Assembly: GCA_963556695.1 (NCBI GenBank)
Contig: CAUWAG010000010.1
Location: 2,046,001-2,110,000, forward strand
Reading direction: 5' to 3'
Length of the DNA: 64,000 bases
Source of the DNA: Anthostomella pinea
Lineage: Eukaryota; Ascomycota; Sordariomycetes; Xylariales; Xylariaceae
Below are positions 42,395-52,187 of the stretch, one piece after another. Each line of letters begins with the position of its first letter. Positions within the stretch are counted from its first letter, which is position 1. The position numbers and the translations under genes are program-made. Under the pieces are notes generated by a model that was given only the letters and a program-made list of their open reading frames with translations, was not told the origin of the DNA and did not search any database.

Positions 42395-42529
42395 TCGATA
42401 TGTAATTTTTGCTAGAGTATTATTTGTTCCAATTACCAACTCAGGTGCTTTCGTATATGGTGATCACGATGTGCGAAGGTTCCAGCGCAAGTCACATACA
42501 GCTGGCAGCCGCCAAACACCAAACGCAAC

Positions 42530-43831
42530 ACCAAACGCAACACTATCACCACCAATTGCAACCACCAATCTCACAACACCATTTGCGAGCGTCAATGAGG
42601 TCTCCACATTTTATACACCAGAGAGCGCCAGCGAGCCCCTTCCCCAGAAGAAGAGCGCATTCACAGGGTCAATGATGGAATCAGACAGTGGTCTTCTCTT
42701 CCTGCATTGCCGGTACCAGATACCCGTCGTCATATGGTCGACGACTATATCCGGGTGAAGCATCCTGAAATGGATCTAGAGAAGGCGCAGACGCTCCAAG
42801 AGATAGAGCAACGGCACCAGTGTGTGGTACATTATGGGACCTGGGCTCCGCAGGGCCATACTAATCCCGACAACGTAGGTTTGACTCCGGACACGCGAGT
42901 CAACAGAGGCCTGCCACGCTGGTCTCAGCACAACTTCCCTGAAGAAGCCTTTCCCATCTTCCGAGAGAATATATTGGGGATAGGTTCAGAGGTGGCACGA
43001 TTCATCTTTGAAACCATCGATCCTGTTGAGTGGTAAGTATGAAACATCTCGTCTTGGTCCCAAGTCCGTCTTGGTCCCAAGTCCTCGCTGCCATCTCGAT
43101 GAGGCAGTCATTCTGTCTCATACTAACTTTTCGATAGTGAGTACGCATCGGGGCAATGCCCAAGCCGACCGAGGAAAAGCCTGCTGACATGATAACACGT
43201 CAGACTCGGAATGTCTCGACACATTCAGCGCACTCAACGAGACGCGGCGCATGAACCTATCAGCTCCGAATTTGTCGACCCTTACCGTGTTGGGTCTTAA
43301 CTCATTTACCGGAAGACACAGGGACCAGACCGACATCAAGCATGGCCTTGCAAGCCTTGTGGCTATGGGACAGTATGACGGTCAGCTCGACAAGCTTCCA
43401 GAGATAAAGAGGGTTACTAACGCGTCATAGCAGGCGATCTTTGTTTCCCCAGTTCGGAAATGAAACTCTCGTATCAGCCGGGTGACTGCGTGGTCTTCCG
43501 AGGTGCGGAAGAAGAGCATTTCGTCAGGGACTGGAGAGGTTATCGCTTCTTCCTGCTCTTTACCAACCACCAGCCCGTGCGTAATTACGCACATCGCGTC
43601 TTTGGAAAACTCCCCCCCAAGCCAAACGACCCCTGGCATCCTGATCGCCAAGCGCAGTTCGCCCGTAATTAGGTGCTGCCGGTGGTACCGCCCGAGGTGG
43701 ACATCGAAGCGCACGATCCATGTTTCAACGAGATTTCGGACCAAGAAGAGGAAGAGCTCAGCGAGAAGGACATGCTCGGTCCTGCTCTTGATGAGTCGGA
43801 GAGCTCCCTGTCTCTGAGCAGTGAGGATTGA
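42530..43831 (+). pseudogene. 2-oxoglutarate/Fe(II) oxygenase-like protein, with lesions
   Basis: The recognisable core is the double-stranded beta-helix: GRHRDQTDIKHGLASLVAMG gives the HxD iron motif, YQPGDCVVFRG and EEEHFV the distal histidine, and YRFFLLFTNH a likely 2-oxoglutarate arginine. The pattern recalls fungal proteins near the TET/JBP oxygenases, but no substrate is implied. N-terminal coding (YIRVKHPEMDLEKAQTLQEIEQR) begins around 42690. A one-base loss near 42670 separates it from an open frame further left. Splicing around 43034-43204 is unclear. A TAG at about 43671 precedes an acidic tail that stays in frame to 43831. An exact start could not be fixed. Confidence 0.6.
43050..43084 (+). 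repeat. 17-bp tandem duplication within an intron
   Basis: The unit GTCTTGGTCCCAAGTCC occurs twice in a row, in the intron that starts at gtaagt after 43034. It is itself a near palindrome (CTTGG TCC CAAG). Confidence 0.8.
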
Positions 43832-44060
43832 GACATACCCGAGTCGCGGTGTGATAGGAAGTGCCTAGGGAAGAGACCCGTGGTCGAGGGTTATACCGTC
43901 CGTGTAATAGGCATTGCTTCCGAGGAGTTCTGAAGAGAAAAGTTGTATGTGTTCATCATTGGCCTCTGTTCTACGTCCCTCCCTACCTACCTACTTGTCG
44001 GTACGCGCCGGTGGGCTGAGCATCAGCCAACAGCGCAATGACAGTGGACTGCTCATGCTC
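43832..44060. other. Short spacer before the SINE
   Basis: The right half contains ACCTACCTACCT-like repeats (about 43983-43995). It may preserve the left part of the gene that the SINE interrupts, but no domain can be recognised. Confidence 0.35.
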
Positions 44061-44073
44061 TACTATATAGATC
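44061..44073 (+). repeat. Left 13-bp target duplication of the SINE
   Basis: TACTATATAGATC, repeated exactly at 44626..44638 after the SINE tail. Confidence 0.95.
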
Positions 44074-44625
44074 GGCCGTATGGCGCAATGGTCAAATGCG
44101 CCTGGTTGTGTTCTCGTTTGTGCGGTGGGCGACGAGAACAAGTGGGTTCGAATCCTGCTATGGCCCCCTTCTGACCCGGCTTGTGCGAGTCGACAACCAG
44201 CACACGACAGTGGAGAGGCCCCTTATTACAAAGCCCAATAGCCAAACAGCTTGTCTCCACAACACCCACTCTTGTGAGGTTTTTTCCCTTGTGGTTTCCC
44301 TCGCCAGCGGATAACAAACACCTATTTCACCCACCAATGCGACATATATCGAACAGTTACTGGAACGATATGTACACCAGAGGATTGAGGTTCACTGGGT
44401 CGCTTTGTCACTGGATAAGAGGTTTTTCTGACAGAATCGTGCTTGAGTATTGACTAAAACCATTTGGACACTCCAGATTGGTACCGCTACAGCGAGAATA
44501 GGCTCGTGCGCGGATTTGAATGTATCTAGACTGACACCTCTACAACCTTGCGATGCAATGGCTCTGGGAGGCGTGGTTTGCCCTATGGAGGGACTGCACC
44601 CACGATAAATACAATCAATCAATCA
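44074..44625 (+). mobile_element. tRNA-headed SINE with LINE-related 3' end, complete
   Basis: A 552-bp element between exact 13-bp target duplications. The head is tRNA-derived: it starts GGCCGTA, which can pair with TATGGCC near 44158. Box A is TGGCGCAATGG (44081..44091) and box B a perfect GGTTCGAATCC (44145..44155). The anticodon arm is expanded (a TTCTCGT/ACGAGAA stem with a long loop), so it is not a working tRNA. The last 80 bases (44532..44614) align with the 3' end of LINE copies A and B (GCTCTGGGAGGCGTGGTTTG, TAAATACAATC). The tail is AATC repeats. This is the expected build of a SINE mobilised by a LINE with the same 3' end. Confidence 0.92.
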
Positions 44626-44638
44626 TACTATATAGATC
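44626..44638 (+). repeat. Right 13-bp target duplication of the SINE
   Basis: Exact copy of TACTATATAGATC found at 44061..44073. Confidence 0.95.
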
Positions 44639-45388
44639 AACGTCACCTTCTACATCGCAATCCTCATTTCCGCAAACTTGTCGTGCAGGCCGTACGCCAA
44701 GCTATGGGACAAGACTTTGCCGGGCACGTGCGACAACAACGACGTCGTAGATATTGCTACAGCCGCATTTAATCTGGTCTCCCATTCCATAATACTACCA
44801 CTTCCGCAAAGGATCATCTGGGGTTTGAACCTGAAGACCAAGAGGAAGTTTGGCGTTGCGTTCATATTCGCTGTCGGATTCCGACTGTCAGCTTCCATTC
44901 ACTATTTGGAATCAGACCACGTGACATATGGCCTGGGCTATATAGCGCTCGGGTCCACGGCCGAAATTGCGTGCGCGATCCTCGTCTATTGCGTACCGGT
45001 TATCCCGAAGGCCTTTAGAGCATCCTCGCCTGCTGTCCATACAATCATTTCACTCCTATCGAGGTCATGGAACTCCTCAAAGGGAGCCAGGAACAGGGAC
45101 AGGGCGAAATGGTATGGATCAGACTCCAAGCCTCACATACCTGAAAGCGTGTACAAGCACACCGACCATGACGATACGCCGCTCGAGAAGATGGAGCACA
45201 CAAGATTCTATGCCTCTGAGACGAGTAGGAGCCTCAATCCTGATGATATTTGCCTGCCGATCTTCACTCCTCCAGCGGCGATTATACGCACGACACATTT
45301 CACAGTGAGGGAAGAGTGCGGGTATGCCGGTGAATCATCAGACATACATCCGTACCAAGCACCATGGCACCAGCTTCGTGGCTGGTGA
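44639..45388 (+). pseudogene. Fungal rhodopsin-type (Pth11-like) membrane protein, C-terminal part
   Basis: Putative seven-helix receptor-like protein of the fungal rhodopsin-domain family. The right half is recognisable: CRPYAKLWDKTLPGTCDNNDV with the family's Trp-Asp and Gly-x-Cys signature, then helices around DIATAAFNLVSHSIILPLP, KFGVAFIFAVGFRLSASIHY and YIALGSTAEIACAILVYCVPVIP. A long polar cytosolic tail follows to 45388. The N-terminal helices are not found to the left: the SINE ends at 44625 and the earlier sequence does not match. The SINE insertion, or an earlier deletion, probably destroyed the gene. Confidence 0.65.
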
Positions 45389-45820
45389 TATTACGGCTTT
45401 AGTAGCCATGCTCTCATGTGCTCAATGAAGTAAGCTTGGATACCAGATTACGATGTGTCCAGATAGGACCGGTGGTCTGGTGATCTGCCCACCTAGGAGC
45501 CCAAACCTGGCTCTCATATCGGTAGCCCAAATTTCAGTGGGGTGGCTCAATTGATGTAGATTAGCATATGGTGCTTGGGCATGACAGATTGCCAGCAGTG
45601 ACTGACGGGGTAAAACGAGATGAATGTTGGGGACAGCATTCAGGGGGCAATTCGCAAGCCTGGGGTAATCAGGCACATATGGCAGCCCATGTATTAAGTC
45701 TATTTCAAAATGCAGAAGCTGGGGATAGTCAAATCGCCTGGCTTCGAAATCAACTGCCGAACCTTTTACCATCGGCTCCACGCTTTCCGTTGGGCTTGAG
45801 GGGCCGACCTAAGGCTGCAT
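45389..45820. other. Intergenic, nothing recognised
   Basis: No domain, repeat or RNA gene was identified. Possible old transposon material, given the foldback element next to it. Confidence 0.4.
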
Positions 45821-46030
45821 GTCGACCCCTGAAATAAGGTACCGTGGGGCCGGTCTCGACAGGGAACTCTGCTATGTACCGGTATATAAAGACTCGCCTT
45901 CTGCCGTGCAAGAAAATACTTCAGATTTATTCGTGTCGAAACAAGAAGTCGAAGTATTTTATCTTGTAAGAGGCACGATGCTAATAGCCCGTTAGTGACC
46001 GGCCCACGATACATTATTTCAGGGGTCGAT
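45821..46030. mobile_element. Foldback/MITE-like element with about 34-bp inverted ends
   Basis: The left end (45821..45855, TCGACCCCTGAAATAAGGTA then CGTGGGGCCGGTC) pairs with the right end (45996..46030), which reads on the minus strand TCGACCCCTGAAATAATGTA then TCGTGGGCCGGTC. Only a few mismatches separate them. In the middle another inverted pair, AAAATACTTC and GAAGTATTTT (about 45904 and 45950), lets the whole 210 bp fold into a long hairpin. Both ends are bordered by TCGA, which may be part of the repeat or a four-base target duplication. It codes for nothing and includes a TATA-like word (TATATAAAG at about 45884). Confidence 0.65.
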
Positions 46031-46788
46031 CTGTATAGCTTCCGGATCTATAAATCGGCATGTGCATCGGCAGCATGGCAGCATGGGTGCTGCGGTGTTT
46101 GTGCGAATTGGGGGCCGATGCCCGAGCGATGCACCATCTCCGACGATGCGGGCAACGGGGGTGAACAAGGGTTTTTTCCCTGTCCGATGCTCTCCAATAC
46201 TCAATCTGGCATGCTGAATCTTGACTTCGCCTAGAAATCTGGCGTCGTTGCCAATGGCAGCTCGCCCACAGCCCCGTTGAGACGCCGTTGTTTATGTCCG
46301 CTCCCTCGATGCACAAGCCTGCTGGGAGCCAGGTGAAGAAACAGGGGCAGAGGGCTTCCAACAGGGATCGGCGGAGAAGCCCACCTTCCTCTCCTCGATC
46401 TGACGCCCCGGACGGGGCATCGCCATCATCCCTGACCTTGTTACCCCAGAGCGGGCGCCCACCTTTTTCTCCAATCCAAAAACCGGCGCTGTTCCCTGCA
46501 TCAGTGATATCCATCGTGACTTTACGAGACGGCAGCTGCCGGTGTCTCTATCCCCCGCCGAAGGCCCAGGTGGATTTGCAAATCTCGGTGCTAGACGAGC
46601 CGCAGAGTCTTGCCGATGCAACGCTGCAACGCGCGCGATGGTGATCCAAATACGCCTTGATGCTGCCATGGATCGGTGACGCTCACATAAAATGCCGTCC
46701 GTCTGCCCCCGAACGCGTGTGCTGCTGGGCCGTCCTCGTCGCTCTTCTCGCCATTATCTGTCCGCTGCTTTGACCAACTTCGCCCATC
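46031..46788. other. Intergenic region upstream of the esterase
   Basis: Open frames on both strands (for example 46288-46644 plus and 46292-46669 minus) overlap each other and match no family. The part near 46788 should contain the esterase promoter. Confidence 0.4.
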
Positions 46789-48606
46789 ATGCCGAGCTCC
46801 TGGTTAATCTCTCTTTTGTTGCTCGCCGGTTCAAAGGCCGTTATCGCCCAATGCACCACAGAGTCACTCACTTCGATTCTGGCCAACACCCCCGAAGCTA
46901 CCGTAAACTTCGTTCAAGCCGTCCCGGCGAACGGCAGCTTCGGCCAAGCAGCGACCGATATCCCGTTCCCCTGGAATGCGACGCAGTTGCCAGCTCTCTG
47001 CGCCGTGGGCATCAACGTCAAGAGTTCAGAGAACTCTTCCTACAACTTCGGTCTCTTTCTCCCGGATACCACATGGAATGAACGGTTCCTGACCACGGGC
47101 AATGGCGGATATGGTGGCGGCATCAATTGGTAGGTCGAACGGGGCGGAGCTGAGACTTCTGCCAAGCTCTGAGGCGACCAAGCGCTGTTAGCCGTTGAAA
47201 CTTTAGGCGGGAAGATGCTAACTTAAGATCTTGATAGGCCTAATATGGGAATGTTTTCGCAGGTGAGAAGACACTGCCCATTGCTATCCCACTGCTAACA
47301 CTGGGTTTCAGTATGGCTTCGCCACAATGAGCACCGACACGGGCCATAGTAGCGATTCGGGTGACGGAAGTTGGGGACTCGACGCCCCGGAGGCTCTCAT
47401 CGATTGGGGATATCGAGCAATGCATGGCTCTGTGACACTTTCCAAGGTACTTCCTGCTCTTCCCTGCTCTCCGCAAGGTACAGTGGTCTAACTGAATCCA
47501 AGCATATCATCAACACCTACTACTCCATCTCGGATGGTATCCAGTACTCCTATTATGCCAGCTGCTCCACCGGTGGCAGGCAAGGGTTGAAAGAGATACA
47601 GAATTACCCCGACTCGTTCGATGGTATATCCGTTGGAGCGCCTGCCTGGTGGAGTCCTCACCTTGCGGCCGCGACCCTACACCAAGGCCTCTACAATCAG
47701 CCCGAGGATGATCCCAAGCATATTGACCCATCGCTCTTCGCTGGCATCGTGACCGAGATGGTGAAGCAGTGTGACCCTCAGGACGGTCTCGTCGACAGCA
47801 TCATAAGCGACCCACAGGGCTGTACCTTCGACTTCGAGGCATTGCTCTGCACGCCCAGCAATAATGCGACCTGTCTCACGCCGGCGCAACTCACAACCGC
47901 GTACAAGTTCTACAGCGACTGGGTCGACGTGAACCAGACCTTCGTCTTCCCAGGCGTGACAGTCGGCACCAACGCGGGCGCCCTGATGGGCGCCGTGTCG
48001 TCCCTAGGCTATTCTTTCTTCCAGGACTGGGTCTACAACGACACCAATTGGGACTACACGCAGCTCACTTACGCCGACGTTCAAGCGGCCGACGCTGTGA
48101 ACCCCGGAAACGCGACCGCCGACGACTTCGACCTGTCGCCGTTCATGGAGCGAGGAGGAAAGATCATCAAGTACCATGGCCAGGCCGACAGCCTGATCCC
48201 GACCAGAAGCTCCATCTACTTCCGCAAGCAGGTCGAGCAGGCCATGGCCCCGCAGGGCACCAACCTCGACGACTTCTACCGCTTCTTCCTCATTCCCGGC
48301 ATGGACCACTGCATGAGCAGCGCGTTAGCGCCGTGGTACATTGCGGGCGGCAGCCAGCAACTTACTGGTGCGACTCATTCTGTGCCTGGCTACGAGGACG
48401 CCGACCACGATGTTGTTCTGGCTTTGATGAAGTGGGTGGAACAGGATTCCGCGCCCGAGCAGCTCATTGCGACTAAGTATGTGAATGACACTGCTACGCT
48501 CGGTGTTCAGAGCCAGCGGCCGCTGTGCCTCTACCCTAAGCAGGCTAAGTACGTCTCGGGAGATGTTGATGATGCAGCTAGCTTCGAGTGCCAGTCGCCT
48601 TACTAG
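46789..48606 (+). CDS. Secreted tannase/feruloyl esterase family protein
   Basis: Secreted serine esterase that frees ferulic or related phenolic acids from plant cell wall polysaccharides, or hydrolyses tannins. Exons are 46789..47129, 47238..47262, 47312..47446 and 47503..48606; about 534 residues. The signal peptide is MPSSWLISLLLLAGSKAVIA. The nucleophile lies in CSTGGRQG, preceded by the family's paired cysteine. The catalytic Asp is likely in YHGQADSLIPT and the His in IPGMDHC, giving the CS-D-HC arrangement typical of this family. Several N-x-S/T sites suggest glycosylation. The 25-base second exon is small but keeps the conserved frame. The gene is intact. Tannase versus feruloyl esterase B cannot be decided from sequence alone. 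Confidence 0.93.
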
Positions 48607-48994
48607 GTAATGGTAGAGCCTCTGCGATTCTCTCGAATACATGTTATTATTATGTGGCGTATATACTTCTAGAAAACACAATTTAGTTACCAAATCATTG
48701 TTGCGAACAGGGGTTAAAGGGGCGATTACCCAATGGATAATTGTGACCATAATGTCTTCGAGTTATTGGGCTCGAGTAGGATTCCTTAAGCCAAGCTACT
48801 CGTGGGGGGACGTTTCAGTCATTTCGTTGTTGCCGTAGAATGGTTGGCGATAAGTATGGGAAGACCTTTGCTTGGGGGCGCTCATCCCAGAAGCTTGGTA
48901 GATCACCCCCCTATCTCGTGACGGTTTTGCCACGTCTGTTTATCTTTCTCCTTATCGACAATCAAAGTCGACCTCGAATGCGAGTGCCAGCCTA
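48607..48994. other. Intergenic region after the esterase
   Basis: It holds the esterase 3' UTR and no other signal that I can support. Confidence 0.45.
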
Positions 48995-50190
48995 AGATTG
49001 ATTCATGGACCAGAAAGACTTGGCCTTGGAGATTCCATGGGAGTACCAAGACTTCTCAACATGGGTTTGAAGTCCGCTTTTCGACTGAGCTCATCAGTAT
49101 TGAAAGATTGCCGCATGGCGGCTCTATCTGCACGATTCGCAGCTGCATCACACAGACCACGTTCCTGGCAGACCGCATACACAGTTAGTGCCGATGGAGA
49201 GGGCGGCCAGGTTTTTCGCTCGCTAGGATTCGAGTTCGATAGCAAGGTCGTTAACAGCGGAGCTGCGTGCAACATCATGTTGAAAGCATGGCGGAAAGAT
49301 ACTCGGACAGTGGTGGCGCGACTGCCTTCCTGCTCGGCGATAGGCCTCATAGCCATCCGGTGGCATACGGGCTCGGAAGCAACACCTGCATCCAAGGCGT
49401 TTACAACCTCGCTTCAAAGTGGTGCATGTTTCTAAGGGGCTTGGCGGGCCAAGACTCCTGGAATCATATGATGATGCGTTCCAATCCGTCGGTGTGATGC
49501 TGGTATAGGAGTTTCATATCGACTGCACGTCTATACTGATAGCTGGAATGTCCGTGGCATGTACACCTCATCGGCGCAGTGAGGGATGAAGCAGAGATTC
49601 CGGACTCTCCGAGAACACCAAGGAGGGAGAAGATCGAAGATCAAGTTTTCACGGAGCCTCTGAGCAGAATATACAAGAGCTCCGAGAATCTCCCGCATTC
49701 GCGGGGAATCAGTGGTACAGGTCACGAGCTGTGTATCTTAACAACGAGGAACACCCTAGACCCTCGCTCGAGGGAGGACCCTTGGGGGAGTTCCAGATCA
49801 GCACCCACCCCGAAAGGCAGTTTCCCTATGCTTGGCTAGACGTGCAGAAGTGGGGGAGAAGCATCTCCCCACAAGAATTGGCTGGGAAAGCTTCATTCTG
49901 CCTGCTCATAGGCCATGGCGGGGGTGGAGGCAGGCCCCTGCCCAGGGTTAGAGTTAGGGTTAGGTAACCCCAAGGCATACCTATCAACACCTACGGCGTT
50001 TGCTTTGGGCATGACTGCATTGATATCTACCAAGATTCGTTTAGGAACCGGGGAGTGAGAGAGGACTGATACGTTCTGGTCGGGCCGGACTGGTCTGTGG
50101 CATGGCGGGCGCCGGCGATGACTCCTGACTACGAAGGCAAGCTACTGCAGATTCCTGACCAAGTCTTGTGCCGCGATGGCCTAAATGCCA
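48995..50190 (+). pseudogene. Phenol 2-monooxygenase-like FAD hydroxylase, heavily decayed
   Basis: Scattered pieces in changing frames match phenol hydroxylases. GATAFLLGDRPHSHPVAYGL and NTCIQGVYNLASK (about 49316-49430) are the FAD-binding GD motif region. RLLESYDDAF follows. Near 49725-49920 the thioredoxin-like C-terminal domain appears: SRAVYLNNEEHPRPSLEG, FPYAWLDVQKWGRSIS, LAGKASFCLLIGHGG. From 49975 to 50190: GIPINTYGVCFGHDC and AWRAPAMTPDYEGKLLQI. The N-terminal FAD fold is mostly missing and frames shift repeatedly, so it is a relic. Such enzymes hydroxylate phenols, which fits the aromatic-ester theme of the neighbouring esterase. Confidence 0.7.
49945..49964 (+). repeat. Short interstitial telomere-like repeat
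   Basis: GGGTTAGAGTTAGGGTTAGG: three units of the fungal telomere hexamer TTAGGG, one imperfect, inside the decayed hydroxylase. It replaces a stretch that relatives fill with coding sequence, but it is short enough to be chance. Confidence 0.5.
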
Positions 50191-52187
50191 ACGTGCGAAC
50201 TGAATTCTGGTGCTCGACCAGTCAGAGTATGATTCAGCTTGTACATAAATCTCTTCTCACCCCTCTTAGGGGTAAGCACAAACCGATCAGGATTCTTAGT
50301 ATGACATTGCTGTGTATGAAGTCATAGATGGCAATATGCTTGATGGTGGTCGCTGTCTGCATATATGTATAGTGTCAACTGGATGGCAGGTGCAGCCCAT
50401 TAGTCATTGTATCAGCAAAATAGGGGTTGACGGCATGTCGGTCTTTCTGCAGTGACATGTTAATCTTTGGACAAGCAACACTTCGACTCCATACATTTAC
50501 AAAACAAAGACCGCATGACCCGCTAGCATTCTAGGAGGTGCCCAAGAGCTGCCGAAACCTCGCTGTGTAACACTTACGACCCTGCATAGCAACCTTCATG
50601 TTACAGTATCAGAAACGACGTAAGGGGGATTAGAGGAAGGAAGAGGGGTCGAAGGAGGACACCTGCACATGACGGCGGAAGCTCTGCCCGGTTGGAGGGT
50701 GTGATATCCAACGCATACCGGTCAACACGAAGGGTCTTAGGGACGAATGGGCCACACCAGCGCCCACGTTCGAGGCCCCGATGGCTGCATGGTGTACGTT
50801 GATCACCTCGAATTGGTCGCTGGTTCACGTCGCTTTATGCGCCTGCAATGGACAGGCGTCGGTTTCTCCAACTTCCCCTCGTTGGTCGCACCAATGTATG
50901 TACTTAACAAATCAGGTGTTCGTAGTGCATGTCCAGTCGGACCTGGAAGATTGGGCAGTGCCCGGGGGGCACTGCCCGCTTCATCGGCAGTTTTATTACT
51001 TGCTATACGATCCCACCTCGCTTGCTGTAGGGGATCTACTTGTCAACATTCCCATATCAAATCCAGCAGAACGCTACTTAGACCGCGGAGCGGCCCAAAC
51101 TCCGCACCCTAGCGTCGCCGTCGCCAGGTTTCTTCCATCAACACGACGGCTTATTAATATAAGAAGACGCAACGCCCAGTCGACATCAAGATGATGACAA
51201 TGCAACTGGAAGGATGAACCACCTCGGACGATTAGTAGCCAATCATGAACGCAGAAGCAGCGCGATTCCCAGCGTAAGCGTTCCGAGCCACACGCTGGCC
51301 TCTTGCATAGGACGAACTCCATCCACACACACCACATACGTCCGTCGCCTTGATATTGCGGGGAAGCATGCAACCCGCAGCAATGGAAGGCCAACGGCTA
51401 TTCTATTTGACTTCGCATAGTCTCCACCCCCGCATTTGGCTAAGGCCTGGCTGCATTAGTCTCAAGTGTCAAGACGAATCGAGTCTATGACAAGGGTCAG
51501 GTAATGACTCGAGGCTCTGGACGTCCAAGCTTTCGAGTTCTCATATCTCGCCTACACGCAGCAAGTGGCTGTCGACCCTACGACTTCTGGTGTCTGGACC
51601 GCCGCGTGGCCTGGTGCAACTCTGTGGTATGCAACCTCCGGCTAAACCCGCCACTTACTTCGTGTTTGTTCTTGCAGCATATCGTTCGGCTCTGGGTACC
51701 TAGGTTCAAACCCTGACTCCTCTCTGGACCAGCCGTTACGAAGGGAGGTCCATATATCGGATCTAACTCGTCAAGAGAGATGGGAGTCAACGAGGAGGCC
51801 TTGTCCTCTCTTACTTTCCCAATTCCGGGTTAACCGCCCTACAGTTCTGGGACAAGCGGATATGTTGCATTCACAAAGTCATATGACAAACTCCCACGAA
51901 TCCATTCTCCCTCACGAGAGGGGTTCTCAATGATCATGCGGCCCCAATTGGTCCTCAATGCATGCCATGGCGTGTGTGAGGTCGTCATTGGCGGCTTCAA
52001 ACCGGATGTTGAGGCGGCGGTGCTTTGGAACTGCAGTTCGACAACTTCCCCTCTCGCCTGGATATATGCCGATGCAGCCAACTCAACCGTTCGATGAAAC
52101 ATAAGTAAGACAGCACTCATCTCAGTGTCCCCCAGTACGTTCTCCAAGCTCTTTGGTCGAGATCAGCAGAAGCAATCAGACGAAAAC
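50191..52187. other. Long intergenic stretch with orphan ORFs and a GC hairpin
   Basis: Frames at 50747-51112, 51074-51394 (minus), 51214-51420 and 51839-52147 (minus) match nothing I recognise. The last has no ATG at its start. A perfect GC-rich hairpin lies at 50953..50977. The 300 bases before 52188 should include the alcohol oxidase promoter. Confidence 0.4.
50953..50977. repeat. Perfect 11-bp inverted repeat (GC hairpin)
   Basis: GGGCAGTGCCC, three G, GGGCACTGCCC. No poly-U tract, CTRR end or element border accompanies it. Confidence 0.85.

Noticed and set aside
44074..44164. Functional intron-containing tRNA gene
   Set aside because: The acceptor and T arms look good, but the anticodon arm is abnormal, and exact target duplications show it is the head of a SINE.
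46014..46669. Overlapping 118- to 166-codon ORFs on both strands
   Set aside because: Mutually exclusive frames in a GC-rich stretch, none resembling a known family.
49945..49964. Chromosome end
   Set aside because: Genes continue normally on both sides; three hexamers are not a telomere.
50953..50977. Helitron 3' terminus
   Set aside because: No CTRR end follows the hairpin on either strand and no Rep/helicase gene is near.
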